Of a stretch of DNA of 64,000 nt, positions 40,363 through 48,292 are shown in pieces. The notes beneath the pieces are model-generated. The model was not told the origin of the DNA. It saw only the letters and a program-made list of their open reading frames with translations, and searched no databases. The DNA comes from Propionimicrobium sp. PCR01-08-3 (GTDB taxonomy: Bacteria > Actinomycetota > Actinomycetes > Propionibacteriales > Propionibacteriaceae): NCBI RefSeq assembly GCF_030286045.1, contig NZ_CP127390.1:2559482-2623481 (forward strand). The letters are read 5' to 3'. The number at the start of each line of letters is the position of its first letter. Within the stretch, counting starts at the first letter, position 1. Both the position numbers and the translations under genes were made by a program.

Positions 40363-40375
40363 TTATCTTAGATAA
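40363..40375. promoter_or_regulatory. tet-like operator 2
   Basis: The palindrome TTATCTTAGATAA directly abuts the tetA GTG start. With operator 1 it should let TetR repress both divergent genes. Confidence 0.8.
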
Positions 40376-40376
40376 G

Positions 40377-41570
40377 GTGATTGTTCGCCTCTCCCACCGG
40401 GGAACCCTGACGACCGTGCTCATCACGGCGGCCCTCGACGCCGCAGGGCTCGGCCTCGTGATGCCGATTCTGCCCACCCTGCTCGACCAGATCGGCGCCC
40501 CGGACGACATGATCCCTCTGCACGTCGGGCTGCTGACCGCGCTCTACGCCGTCATGCAATTCCTCTGCGCCCCAATCCTCGGCAAACTCTCTGACCGTTT
40601 CGGACGACGCCGCGTGCTTGTCGCCTCGCTCGCGGGAGCGACGATCGACTACCTCGTGCTGGCACTGACGAGCACACTGTGGGTCTTCTACCTCGTCCGC
40701 GCGGTCGCCGGGGTCACCGGTGCCACGAACGCCGTCACTGCGACGGTGATCGCCGACATCACTCCGCCTGATCAGCGTGCGAAGCGGTACGGGTGGCTCG
40801 GTGCCTGCTACGGCGGTGGCATGATCGCCGGCCCCGCCATCGGTGGCTTCTTCGGTGGGATCTCGCCGCATCTGCCATTCCTCGTCGCCGCCGCGCTGAC
40901 CGGTATCATCCTCGCACTCAGCTTGAGTCTGTTGCGAGACACGCGGCCACAGGGTGGCGACGGCACGGTGGCACCAGATCCCAGTACGGCGAAGCTCACC
41001 GCGGCGCCAGGGATGCTGCTCCTTCTCGCCGTCTTCGGCATGGTGCAGTTCATCGGCCAAGCACCAGGCTCCAGCTGGGTGCTCTTCACGCAGCAACGCC
41101 TCGACTGGAGCCCCGTCGAAGTTGGCGTCTCACTGTCCATTTTCGGGCTGGTGCAGGTGTTCGTGCAGGCGGCACTGACCGGACGCATCGTGTCCCGGGT
41201 CGGCGAGACCCGAGCGATCCTCGTCGGCATCGTCGCCGACGCCGTCGGCCTTATCGGCCTCGCCCTTATCATCAACGCGTGGGCGATGCTGCCGATCCTC
41301 GCGGCTCTCGGACTCGGCGGTATCACCATGCCCGCACTGCAGACGCTGCTCTCCGGACGCGTCCCCGACCAGCGGCAGGGGCACCTGCAGGGGACGCTTG
41401 CGAGCCTGAATAGCCTCACCTCGATCATCGGCCCCGTCACCTTCACCGGCATCTTCGCGCTCACTCGAATGGGTGCCGACGGCACTCTCTGGCTTTGCGC
41501 CGCAGCGCTATATGTTCCCTGCGCGCTCCTGATGATCCGTGAGGCGTACGCTTCACGGGGATACAGATGA
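40377..41570 (+). CDS. tetA: Tetracycline efflux MFS transporter
   Basis: A 397-residue, 12-span drug/proton antiporter of the TetA group. Signatures: ITAALDAAGLGLVMPILPTL in helix 1 (motif with the conserved Asp), GKLSDRFGRRRVL as MFS motif A, VRAVAGVTGATNAVTATVIAD, and GWLGACYGGGMIAGPAIGGF as motif C. The closest relatives I know are the actinobacterial Tet(33)/Tet(Z) type, but the exact class needs alignment. The GTG start at 40377 sits immediately after operator 2, so the mRNA leader must be very short or absent. It is an expected tetracycline-resistance determinant. Confidence 0.9.
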   Translation: MIVRLSHRGTLTTVLITAALDAAGLGLVMPILPTLLDQIGAPDDMIPLHVGLLTALYAVMQFLCAPILGKLSDRFGRRRVLVASLAGATIDYLVLALTSTLWVFYLVRAVAGVTGATNAVTATVIADITPPDQRAKRYGWLGACYGGGMIAGPAIGGFFGGISPHLPFLVAAALTGIILALSLSLLRDTRPQGGDGTVAPDPSTAKLTAAPGMLLLLAVFGMVQFIGQAPGSSWVLFTQQRLDWSPVEVGVSLSIFGLVQVFVQAALTGRIVSRVGETRAILVGIVADAVGLIGLALIINAWAMLPILAALGLGGITMPALQTLLSGRVPDQRQGHLQGTLASLNSLTSIIGPVTFTGIFALTRMGADGTLWLCAAALYVPCALLMIREAYASRGYR

Positions 41571-41610
41571 CCTCGTTGAGGCATCATCCTAAGCAGATTG
41601 CGGGATGCGG

Positions 41611-42137
41611 GCGATTCAAGAATCGCCGTGTAGTCGAAGCTCTCGTCTCTCTCGAGCTCGAGAACTGATGCAGTTAGGGCGAAGCTACCTCTCATCAACC
41701 GGGCGAAGCGACAGTGTGGCCGCCACGTCGACAGAGGACGGCCCTCCTGGGAAGCCGGCCTGAGAGATAAGCACGGCGCCGAAGACCGCGCTCCAGAATG
41801 TCTTCGCCGCCCGGCCGACACCTTGGTCTGTCGTCCATCCGTGTTCGCCAAGTTCTTTCTCCAGGAACCGCTCGGAGTGGCGAAACAGGAGGTTGAGTCC
41901 AGTCTCGACCGTCGGCTGCACCGCGGGGTTCCCGCGCGCGAGGGCGAGCGCGCTCACCACGACGGTCGTAGATGGCATGGTGAGAGCAGTTCGGGCGAGC
42001 ACCTCGCGCAGACCATCAGGTGTGGACACTCTACGACCTGCCTTCTTGAGGCGTTCGGTGTCTCGCAGCAGAAGCCCGAATGCGGCGTCGATATACAGCG
42101 CGTCCTTGGAGCCGAAGTGGTGGGTGATTTGGTTGGG
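41611..42137. repeat. 527-base direct repeat, copy 1
   Basis: This segment recurs at 58671-59197 in the same orientation, shifted by 17,060 bases, with only two mismatches that I can see (near 41637-41640). It starts inside a hairpin (GCGATTCAAGAATCGC) and ends within a TetR-family gene. In this copy the TetR gene is cut off at the repeat end; in copy 2 it is whole. Confidence 0.95.
41685..42137 (-). pseudogene. TetR-family regulator, N-terminus lost
   Basis: The frame matches residues from about 48 to the end of the intact TetR at 58745-59341, without changes. The DNA-binding first part is missing because the repeat ends at 42137, where unrelated methyltransferase sequence begins. An internal ATG at 42029 would give only a 114-residue ligand-domain piece, which cannot bind DNA. 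Confidence 0.9.
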
Positions 42138-42410
42138 AAACAGCCCGCGATGTCAATCGTGCACTCTGGGAGGATCGCGCACTGCTGCACGAGGACCTCT
42201 ACGATACCCACGCCCTTGCTGCCGATCCCGACGCGATCAGCACCGTGGTCCGTGACGGGCATCCGGCGCTGCTGATGCTGGACGAGAAGGCCGACACCCC
42301 GGTCGTGGGAATTCGACCCGGAATGGCGAGACAAGATCCCCTGCACCTTCACGATCGTGGCCCGAAAACCCCTCGAGAGCCCCAAGCCGATTGAGCAGGC
42401 GCCCTTTTGC
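42138..42410 (+). pseudogene. Methyltransferase remnant, N-terminal and C-terminal pieces
   Basis: Directly after the repeat, a frame reads ETARDVNRALWEDRALLHED followed by LYDTHALAADPDAISTVVRD, like the start of small SAM-dependent methyltransferases. In a shifted frame near 42308 the text EFDPEWRDKIPCTFTIVARK resembles the end of the same family. The SAM-binding middle is missing. The block at 39385 could supply a further C-terminal part, so one gene seems to have been broken up. Confidence 0.6.
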
Positions 42411-42612
42411 GCCGCTCACAGCCCGGCACTGTAGAGTGCAGGACATGTCGAGTCCCGAGTCAGACAGGTCCGGGGTTGTCGGTCACACCGCCAGCCCCTT
42501 GAATTACTGATCTCGACGCCCGCAATCTCCGTGGGCGTGTGTCTGGCATTCCCGGGCCTGGCCGTGGTGACAAGAAGAACCATTTTCTTGATCTCTCACT
42601 TCGGAGTACTCG

Positions 42613-43779
42613 ATGCCTTTTCCCCTCTACATGCTTGCTCTGGCAGTTTTCGTCATGGGCACATCAGAATTCATGCTCGCGGGACTGCTCCCCGCGATCG
42701 CGACCGAACTTGACGTATCGGTTGGCACGGCGGGTCTGCTGACCTCCGCATTCGCGGTCGGTATGGTCATCGGCGCACCAGTGATGGCGGCGTTTGCTCG
42801 CCAGTGGCCACCGCGGCTCACACTGGTCGCCTGCCTGCTCTTATTCGCGGGAAGTCACGCCATCGGAGCGGCGACCCCCGCCTTCTCACTCCTCCTCATC
42901 ACCAGAGTGCTCAGCGCTCTTGCAAACGCCGGATTCCTCGCCGTAGCGCTGAGCACGGCCACGACCCTCGTTCCACCAAACCAGAAAGGGCGCGCACTGT
43001 CGATCCTGCTCTCCGGCACGACGATCGCAACCATCGCAGGCGTCCCCGCCGGCGCGCTGCTCGGCACCGCGCTGGGCTGGCGAACCACGTTCTGGGCGAT
43101 CGCCATCCTCTGTGTTCCAGCGTTCTTCGGAATCATCCGCGGCATCACGAACAAGGCCAGGCAGTCCGCCACAAGTGCGTCCTCACCAAAGCTGAGTGCT
43201 GAGCTCAGCGAATTGGCGCGACCACGGCTGATTCTGGCCATGGTGCTCGGAGCGTTGACCAACGGCGGAACTTTTGCGGCATTCACCTTCCTCGCCCCAG
43301 TCGTGACCGAGATTGCGGGTCTGGCCGAAGGTTGGGTGTCCGTTGCGCTGGTGATGTTCGGCACAGGATCGTTCCTTGGCGTCACGACCGCCGGACGACT
43401 GTCGGATCAACGCCCCGGCCTCGTGCTCGCAGTCGGAGGGCCGCTGCTGTTGACGGGCTGGATCGTGTTGGCCTTGCTCGCGTCGAATCCCGTTGCGCTG
43501 GTCGTCCTCGTGTTCGTTCAGGGATTCCTCTCATTCGGTGTCGGCAGCACTTTGATCACGCGTGTGCTGTACGCCGCGTCAGGTGCGCCAACGATGAATG
43601 GTTCGTACGCAACCGCAGCACTGAACATCGGAGCTGCCGCGGGACCTGTACTTGGTGCGTTCGGGCTGGTAACTGGGCTCGGGCTGCTTGCGCCGGTTTG
43701 GGTGGCCGCGGCGCTGACAACGACCGCTCTCGCCATCATGGTTCTCACCTGGCGGTCTCTCACAGTCATACGCAACTGA
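42613..43779 (+). CDS. cmx: Cmx/CmrA-type chloramphenicol efflux MFS transporter
   Basis: A 388-residue, 12-span MFS drug exporter. The N-terminus PLYMLALAVFVMGTSEFMLA, then GLLTSAFAVGMVIGAPVMAA and ITRVLSALANAGFLAVALST, closely follow the layout of the actinobacterial Cmx/Cml chloramphenicol exporters; late ATAALNIGAAAGPVLGAFGL is the motif-C-like repeat. ATG 42613 has no strong ribosome site. A longer upstream leader (42,430-42,612) has a short ORF but I cannot show attenuation. Chloramphenicol is the likely substrate from family knowledge; other drugs are possible. Confidence 0.82.
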   Translation: MPFPLYMLALAVFVMGTSEFMLAGLLPAIATELDVSVGTAGLLTSAFAVGMVIGAPVMAAFARQWPPRLTLVACLLLFAGSHAIGAATPAFSLLLITRVLSALANAGFLAVALSTATTLVPPNQKGRALSILLSGTTIATIAGVPAGALLGTALGWRTTFWAIAILCVPAFFGIIRGITNKARQSATSASSPKLSAELSELARPRLILAMVLGALTNGGTFAAFTFLAPVVTEIAGLAEGWVSVALVMFGTGSFLGVTTAGRLSDQRPGLVLAVGGPLLLTGWIVLALLASNPVALVVLVFVQGFLSFGVGSTLITRVLYAASGAPTMNGSYATAALNIGAAAGPVLGAFGLVTGLGLLAPVWVAAALTTTALAIMVLTWRSLTVIRN

Positions 43780-43829
43780 TCCCCAGCTGGATAGCGCCCG
43801 ACCGCCGGAAGGAGGTAACACGCCGTTGA

Positions 43830-44102
43830 GGAACCGAAGCAGCAGCGACGGTGGCGTTCAAGAACGAGACTTCCGTGTCGTGCGGCGAGCGAGAGCGAGC
43901 AGGTGAAGACCGCCCGGGCCAACGCTGGATAGGTTGCCGCTGCCGCGGTGTTCGCGGCGATGAAGTAGGTCAGGAAGTCATCAGCGCCTGCTCCAGGAGT
44001 TCTCACCCGCCACACATCCTCTACCTCGAAGTCGGGAGCGAGCTCATGAATACGCCACTGCTGCGAGGTGTGATCGGCGACGGAAAGTCTACGCTTCACC
44101 AT
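43830..44102 (-). pseudogene. DUF2867-type protein, truncated
   Basis: From ATG 44102 the minus strand reads HTSQQWRIHELAPDFEVEDV followed by WRVRTPGAGADDFLTYF, the typical N-terminus of DUF2867 proteins. After about 65 residues the match fades into unrelated sequence running into the end of the efflux gene. The gene has lost its 3' half, with the junction close to 43,830. Confidence 0.6.
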
Positions 44103-44249
44103 GTATCTAACTCTGACGCCGGAGAGACTTGAACTGATCACCCCGACGGCTGAGCGTTTCTCAACCGCCAGGGTGATCTTCGCGCGCCCACGCGTCGGGC
44201 GGGCCACGGTTAGATCAACCGGGCGCGCCCGAGCTGGGAAGTGTCGTCT

Positions 44250-45416
44250 TTAGCGCAATGGACGCAGGAATTCACGTACGTCGTCAAGAAGCAGATCCGG
44301 CTCTTCCATCGCCGCGAAGTGTCCTCCTCGGTCTTCGACGTCGGTCCATCGAACAATGTGGTTCGCCTTCTCCTCTGCGAACCGCAGTCCGACATCGTGC
44401 GCGAACACGATCACCGCGGTAGGCACGCCGGAGCTCTCCGGTTGCGTACCCCACGCGGCGTCTTGCGCGTACCCCACGTAGGCGGACGTGCCACCGGAGG
44501 CAGTGAACCAATAGAGGCCTGCGTTCTCGAATATGAAGCGCTCACCGAGGATGTCGGCGGCCGGACGCTCCGCAGGGTGTGTCCAGGCCTGCAGTTTGTC
44601 GAGGATCCACGCGAACTGTGCTGCGGGACTGTCCGCGAGCATCTGGCCGACGAGACCGGGGCGCGTGGACTGGATAGCGATGTACCCGAATTCGCGCTGC
44701 ATGAATTCCCCGACACGACGCAGACGGTCCTGCTCGACAGGGGTGAGCGCAGCTCTCGTCTCCTCATCGACGCCGCCTACGAACGATCCGAGTGAGCCGT
44801 TCACGTGCACACCGATGACTCTTTCAGGTGTGAGTCGGCCGATCTCCGGTGCGACTCCCGCCCCGACATCACCGCCCTGCACCGCGAAGCGTTCGTAACC
44901 CAGGCGCGACATCAGCTCAAGCATCACGGCTGCGATGTCGCCTCGTTGCCAGTCAGTGCCCACCAGCGGCATCGAGAAACCGAATCCCGGATGCGACGGA
45001 ATCACAACGTCGAAAGCGTCGGACGCATCTCCGCCATAGGCTGGCGGATCCGTGAGCGGACCGATCAGCGACTCAAACTCGAGGAACGAGCCGGGCCACC
45101 CGTGCATCAAGAGCAGCGGCACCGCATCGGGATGCGGTGAGCGTACGTGCACGGCGTGGATGTTCTGACCATCGATATTCGTGAGGATATGCGGCAGAGC
45201 GTTGAGGCGATCCTCAGTGGCTTGCCAGTCGTGCTCGGCCCAGCGCGCCAGGAGTTCGGCGAGTTCGTTGGACGGGATACCGGTCGTCCAGTCATCGACC
45301 GGGAGGGGCGCGGCATGTCGTGTGCCTCGGACTCGGCGACGGAAGTCTTCCACCTGCTCGTCACCGAACTCGATGTGGAAGGGGTGGACTCTGGGATCTA
45401 CTTCTGTGTTTGTCAT
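44250..45416 (-). CDS. Epoxide hydrolase, EHN-domain type
   Basis: A 388-residue microsomal-type epoxide hydrolase. The N-terminal EHN domain (residues 10-115) is followed by the alpha/beta core with oxyanion motif HGWPGSFLEF, the nucleophile in AVQGGDVGAGVAP (Asp; the usual following Trp is Val), and the base in DRGGHFAAMEEPDLLLDD (His). SHPGFGFSMPL is also typical. It would open epoxides to diols, possibly for detoxification. It is divergent from a WYL regulator across 61 bases. Confidence 0.88.
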   Translation of the reverse strand: MTNTEVDPRVHPFHIEFGDEQVEDFRRRVRGTRHAAPLPVDDWTTGIPSNELAELLARWAEHDWQATEDRLNALPHILTNIDGQNIHAVHVRSPHPDAVPLLLMHGWPGSFLEFESLIGPLTDPPAYGGDASDAFDVVIPSHPGFGFSMPLVGTDWQRGDIAAVMLELMSRLGYERFAVQGGDVGAGVAPEIGRLTPERVIGVHVNGSLGSFVGGVDEETRAALTPVEQDRLRRVGEFMQREFGYIAIQSTRPGLVGQMLADSPAAQFAWILDKLQAWTHPAERPAADILGERFIFENAGLYWFTASGGTSAYVGYAQDAAWGTQPESSGVPTAVIVFAHDVGLRFAEEKANHIVRWTDVEDRGGHFAAMEEPDLLLDDVREFLRPLR

Positions 45417-45432
45417 ATCTTCACTCTGACGC

Positions 45433-45451
45433 CATATGCGGCCATAATATG
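45433..45451. promoter_or_regulatory. Possible operator between epoxide hydrolase and WYL regulator genes
   Basis: The inverted repeat CATAT - 9 bases - ATATG lies midway between the divergent starts, with GCCATA repeated in it. Short arms make this tentative. Confidence 0.35.
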
Positions 45452-45477
45452 ACCGGATAGTAAAAGAGGATGCTGGC

Positions 45478-46443
45478 ATGACACGGACCACAGGACGCAC
45501 TCTTGAACTCCTCGCCCTCCTCCAGTCGCGTCGCGACTGGTCTGGGGCAGAACTGCGGGAGCGGCTGGAAGTGAGCGACCGCACACTGCGACGAGACATC
45601 GACGATCTCCGAGAGCGCGGATATGGCATCGGGGCAACTCGGGGGCGCGGAGGCGGCTACCGGATGGGCGCAGGGGCGGCCGTCCCGCCTCTATCTCTGA
45701 CCGTCGACGAGTGCGTAGCCATCGCCGTGGGTCTGCGCGCCGCCGCCAGTGGCGCTGTCACCGGAATCGAAGAGCCCGCAGCACGAGCGCTGGCGAAGTT
45801 GGAACGGTCCCTCGCCCCGTCAACACGACACCAGATCACCGACGTCGAGCAGGCAATGATTCCACTAACGACCCGGCGCGACGACGTCGACATTACAGTT
45901 GTGACAACCATTACCAACGCCATCTCTGCGCGGTCACGGATGCGAATTCACTATGTGCGGCACGATGGTGAGGAAGTGCGGCGGGTCGTGGAACCGCATC
46001 GGATCGTGCACACCGCCGAACGCTGGTACCTCGTCGCGTGGAACCCTGAGCATGCCGCATGGCGCACACTGCGAATCGACCGAATTCGGCGGCCCGTGAT
46101 CCTCCCCGAGAAATTCGCGCGACGAGAAATCCCGGAAGAGGAGGTGCGCAAGTTCACGGTACACAGCATCACGACCGCGCCGTATCGCTTTCGCGCCCGC
46201 GTGCGCTTTCACGCTCCGGCGGATATCGTCGCCGGTCACTTCGATCAGACGATCGCACAGGTCGTCGATGCTGGCGATGGCACAAGCATCCTGACGGCTG
46301 GTTCGAATACCCCCGAGGAGTTTGCACTGTACGTCGGACTATCGGGCCTCGAATTCGAAGTGCTTGAGAGTGAAGAACTCCGGGACGCCCTAACCGACCT
46401 TGCAGCCCGAGCGCTGCGAGCCGTTCAAGCGGGTGTCAGGTGA
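45478..46443 (+). CDS. WYL-domain transcriptional regulator
   Basis: A 321-residue regulator. The N-terminal helix-turn-helix (RTLELLALLQSRRDWSGAEL, then RTLRRDIDDLRERGYGI) precedes the WYL ligand domain with RMRIHYVRHDGEEVRRVVEP and HTAERWYLVAWNPEHAAWRT, then a WCX-like C-terminal part. It is divergent from the epoxide hydrolase gene and probably controls it. An IS256-type element is inserted exactly at its 3' end: the stop codon lies in the 9-base target duplication, so the protein stays intact. Confidence 0.88.
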   Translation: MTRTTGRTLELLALLQSRRDWSGAELRERLEVSDRTLRRDIDDLRERGYGIGATRGRGGGYRMGAGAAVPPLSLTVDECVAIAVGLRAAASGAVTGIEEPAARALAKLERSLAPSTRHQITDVEQAMIPLTTRRDDVDITVVTTITNAISARSRMRIHYVRHDGEEVRRVVEPHRIVHTAERWYLVAWNPEHAAWRTLRIDRIRRPVILPEKFARREIPEEEVRKFTVHSITTAPYRFRARVRFHAPADIVAGHFDQTIAQVVDAGDGTSILTAGSNTPEEFALYVGLSGLEFEVLESEELRDALTDLAARALRAVQAGVR

Positions 46444-46446
46444 GCG

Positions 46447-47870
46447 GAGTTATTGTCAAATCCTGTGGACGGCACCTTTTAGGCGGCCTGGTTTTGGTTG
46501 TCTGTGTCGGGTTGGTCGAGGATGCCGTTGGTGAAGGTGGCTCCGGCTCTCACGAGTGGCACCAGGTGGGGTGCGTTGACTGCCCGCCACCGGGTTTCGG
46601 CGGTTTGGACGAGTTTGAACGCCATCGCGATACCAGCCGACCGGGAGCCGGGGCCTTTCGTGGTTTTCTGGCGTAGCCGGACGGTCGCGAACGTGGACTC
46701 GATCGGGTTCGTGGTGCGCAGGTGCACCCAATGCTCGGCCGGGTAGTGGTAGAACTCGAGCAGCACGTCCAGCTCGTCGGTGATCTTGGCTGCTGCTTTC
46801 GGATACTTCGCCCCATACACGTGCTGGAACGCTTTCGCAGCCTTGCGGGCGTGGGCTTCGTCCTCGGCGTTGTAGATTTCTTGCATCGCTTTGACCGCGT
46901 TCGGCTGCGCCGATTTCGGGAGACAGGCGAGAACGTTGGCCTGTTTGTGGAACCAGCAACGCTGCTCCCGGGTGGCCGGGAACACATCCCGGACGGCTTT
47001 CCAGAAGCCGAGCGCTCCATCCCCTGCCGCGAGTACCGGGGCTTGCATGCCGCGCCGTTTGCAGGAGCGCAGCAGATCGGCCCACGACTCGGCCGATTCC
47101 CGATACCCGTCCGCCAGGGCGATCAGCTCCTTGCGGCCATCGGTGCGGACTCCGATCATCACGAGCAGGCAGAGTTTCTCCTGGGCAAGACGTACTTTGA
47201 GATGGATGCCATCGACCCACATGTACACGTAATCGCTGTCGGAAAGATCACGCTCAGAAAAAGCCTGGGCCTCGGTCTGCCATTGCTTCGTCAACCGGGT
47301 GATGACCGCCGGGGACAGACCCTCACTGGTGCCCCAGAACTGTTCCAGGGCCGGCCCGAAATCATTGGTCGACAGGCCGTGCAAATACAGCAAGGGCAGC
47401 ACCGTGGTGATATCGCCGCTCTTACGGGCCCAAGCCGGCAGAATCTTCGACGAAAACCGGCGGCGCTCCCCGGTCACCGCATCCGTGCGTTTGTCGTTGA
47501 CCCGGGGCGCTCTCACCTCGATCGCGCCGGCAGCAGTCACCACCTGGCGTGGCTGGTGGGAGCCGTTACGCACCACCAGCCGGTGCCCATCCCCATCTGT
47601 TTGATCGGCGTGCTGGTCGATATAGGCGGCGACTTCGGCCTGCTACGCCGCCGCCAGCATCTGCCGCGCCCCATCCCGCACGATCTGATCCAACAACGAC
47701 CGGCCATCACCATCGGGGTTGGAACCAACATTGATATCAACTACGTTAAGCACAGGAGTGCCTTCCCGCCAGCGCGGCAACGCTGACTTGATCAAGAACT
47801 GGAACTGACAGTGATCATTATGCGGGAAGGCACACCCTCCCCCCAGATCCACAAGTCTTGATTATTTCTC
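46447..47870. mobile_element. IS256-family insertion sequence
   Basis: A 1,424-base element. The terminal inverted repeats (46447-46472 and 47845-47870) share GAG..AT..TCAA...TGTGGA as imperfect copies. The flanking AGGTGAGCG occurs at 46438-46446 and 47871-47879, a 9-base target duplication as expected for IS256. It carries one transposase gene on the minus strand, interrupted by an amber codon. The clean target duplication suggests a fairly recent insertion. Confidence 0.85.
46479..47753 (-). pseudogene. IS256-family transposase with in-frame amber stop
   Basis: The frame from GTG 47753 reads NVVDINVGSNPDGDGRSLLD and RQMLAAA, then TAG at 47643-47645, then QAEVAAYIDQHADQTDGDGH and on without a break for 387 codons. 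The DDE core is present: VYMWVDGIHLKVRL (first Asp), VLAAGDGALGFWKAV (second), and TTNPIESTFATVRLR (Glu). Only the single stop spoils it, so it is either recently inactivated or rescued by readthrough. An N-terminally shortened product from GTG or ATG near 47576 would lack the DNA-binding part. Confidence 0.85.
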
Positions 47871-47928
47871 AGGTGAGCGGAAGTTGTAATACCGTTCAGA
47901 ACTCGAAGTGTGAAGCGCTCAGCAGTAG

Positions 47929-48212
47929 TTAGAGTGCGTGTCCGCCCGCGACCTGGAGTACTTGGCCAGTGATCCACCGCGCCTGGTGTGAGGCCAGGAA
48001 GACACATGCATCGGCGATGTCCTCCGGCGTGCCGGCGCGCCCCAGCGGGATCGCTGTCACGGCTTCACGGACGAGGTTCTCACTCATCCACCCTGTCTGT
48101 ACCGGACCAGGGGCGACCGCATTGACGCGGAGTCCTTGGGGGCCGAGATCAATGGCCACACCTCTGGTCAGTGCTTCAAGAGCCGCTTTCGATGACCCGT
48201 AACCGACTTTTG
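47929..48212 (-). pseudogene. SDR oxidoreductase, C-terminal half only
   Basis: The frame begins at the active-site Y-x-x-x-K (YGSSKAALEALTRGVAIDLG) and continues LRVNAVAPGPVQTGWMSE, AGTPEDIADACVFLAS and ITGQVLQVAGGHAL, the C-terminal half of a classical short-chain dehydrogenase. The cofactor-binding N-terminal half is gone; an IS481-type fragment adjoins at about 48212. Confidence 0.8.
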
Positions 48213-48292
48213 GGCGATGGGTTTGGTCTTACAGCGTTCGATCAATCGTCGGCGCCCCTCGTTCGTCAGCGACTCGTACGGGTAATTCTTCT
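48213..48292 (-). pseudogene. IS481-type transposase N-terminal fragment
   Basis: The minus strand reads YPYESLTNEGRRRLIERCKT followed by KPIAQ, like the start of IS481-family transposases (typically ...LTPEGRRRLIERC-TRPIAHVA). It lies directly after the MFS stop and against the SDR fragment, so it marks a deletion or insertion scar. Confidence 0.5.

Noticed and set aside
42430-42612. Leader-peptide attenuation of the Cmx-type exporter
   Set aside because: A short ORF with KKNHF exists before the gene, but I see no pair of alternative hairpins masking the start, so the claim is unsupported.
44100-44235. Plus-strand ORF starting MYLTLTPERLELITPTAERF
   Set aside because: It is short, overlaps the start of the DUF2867 remnant on the other strand, and resembles no family I can name.
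47643-47645. Amber codon read as pyrrolysine in the transposase
   Set aside because: No PylS or pylT is visible, and a simple point mutation or readthrough is more economical.
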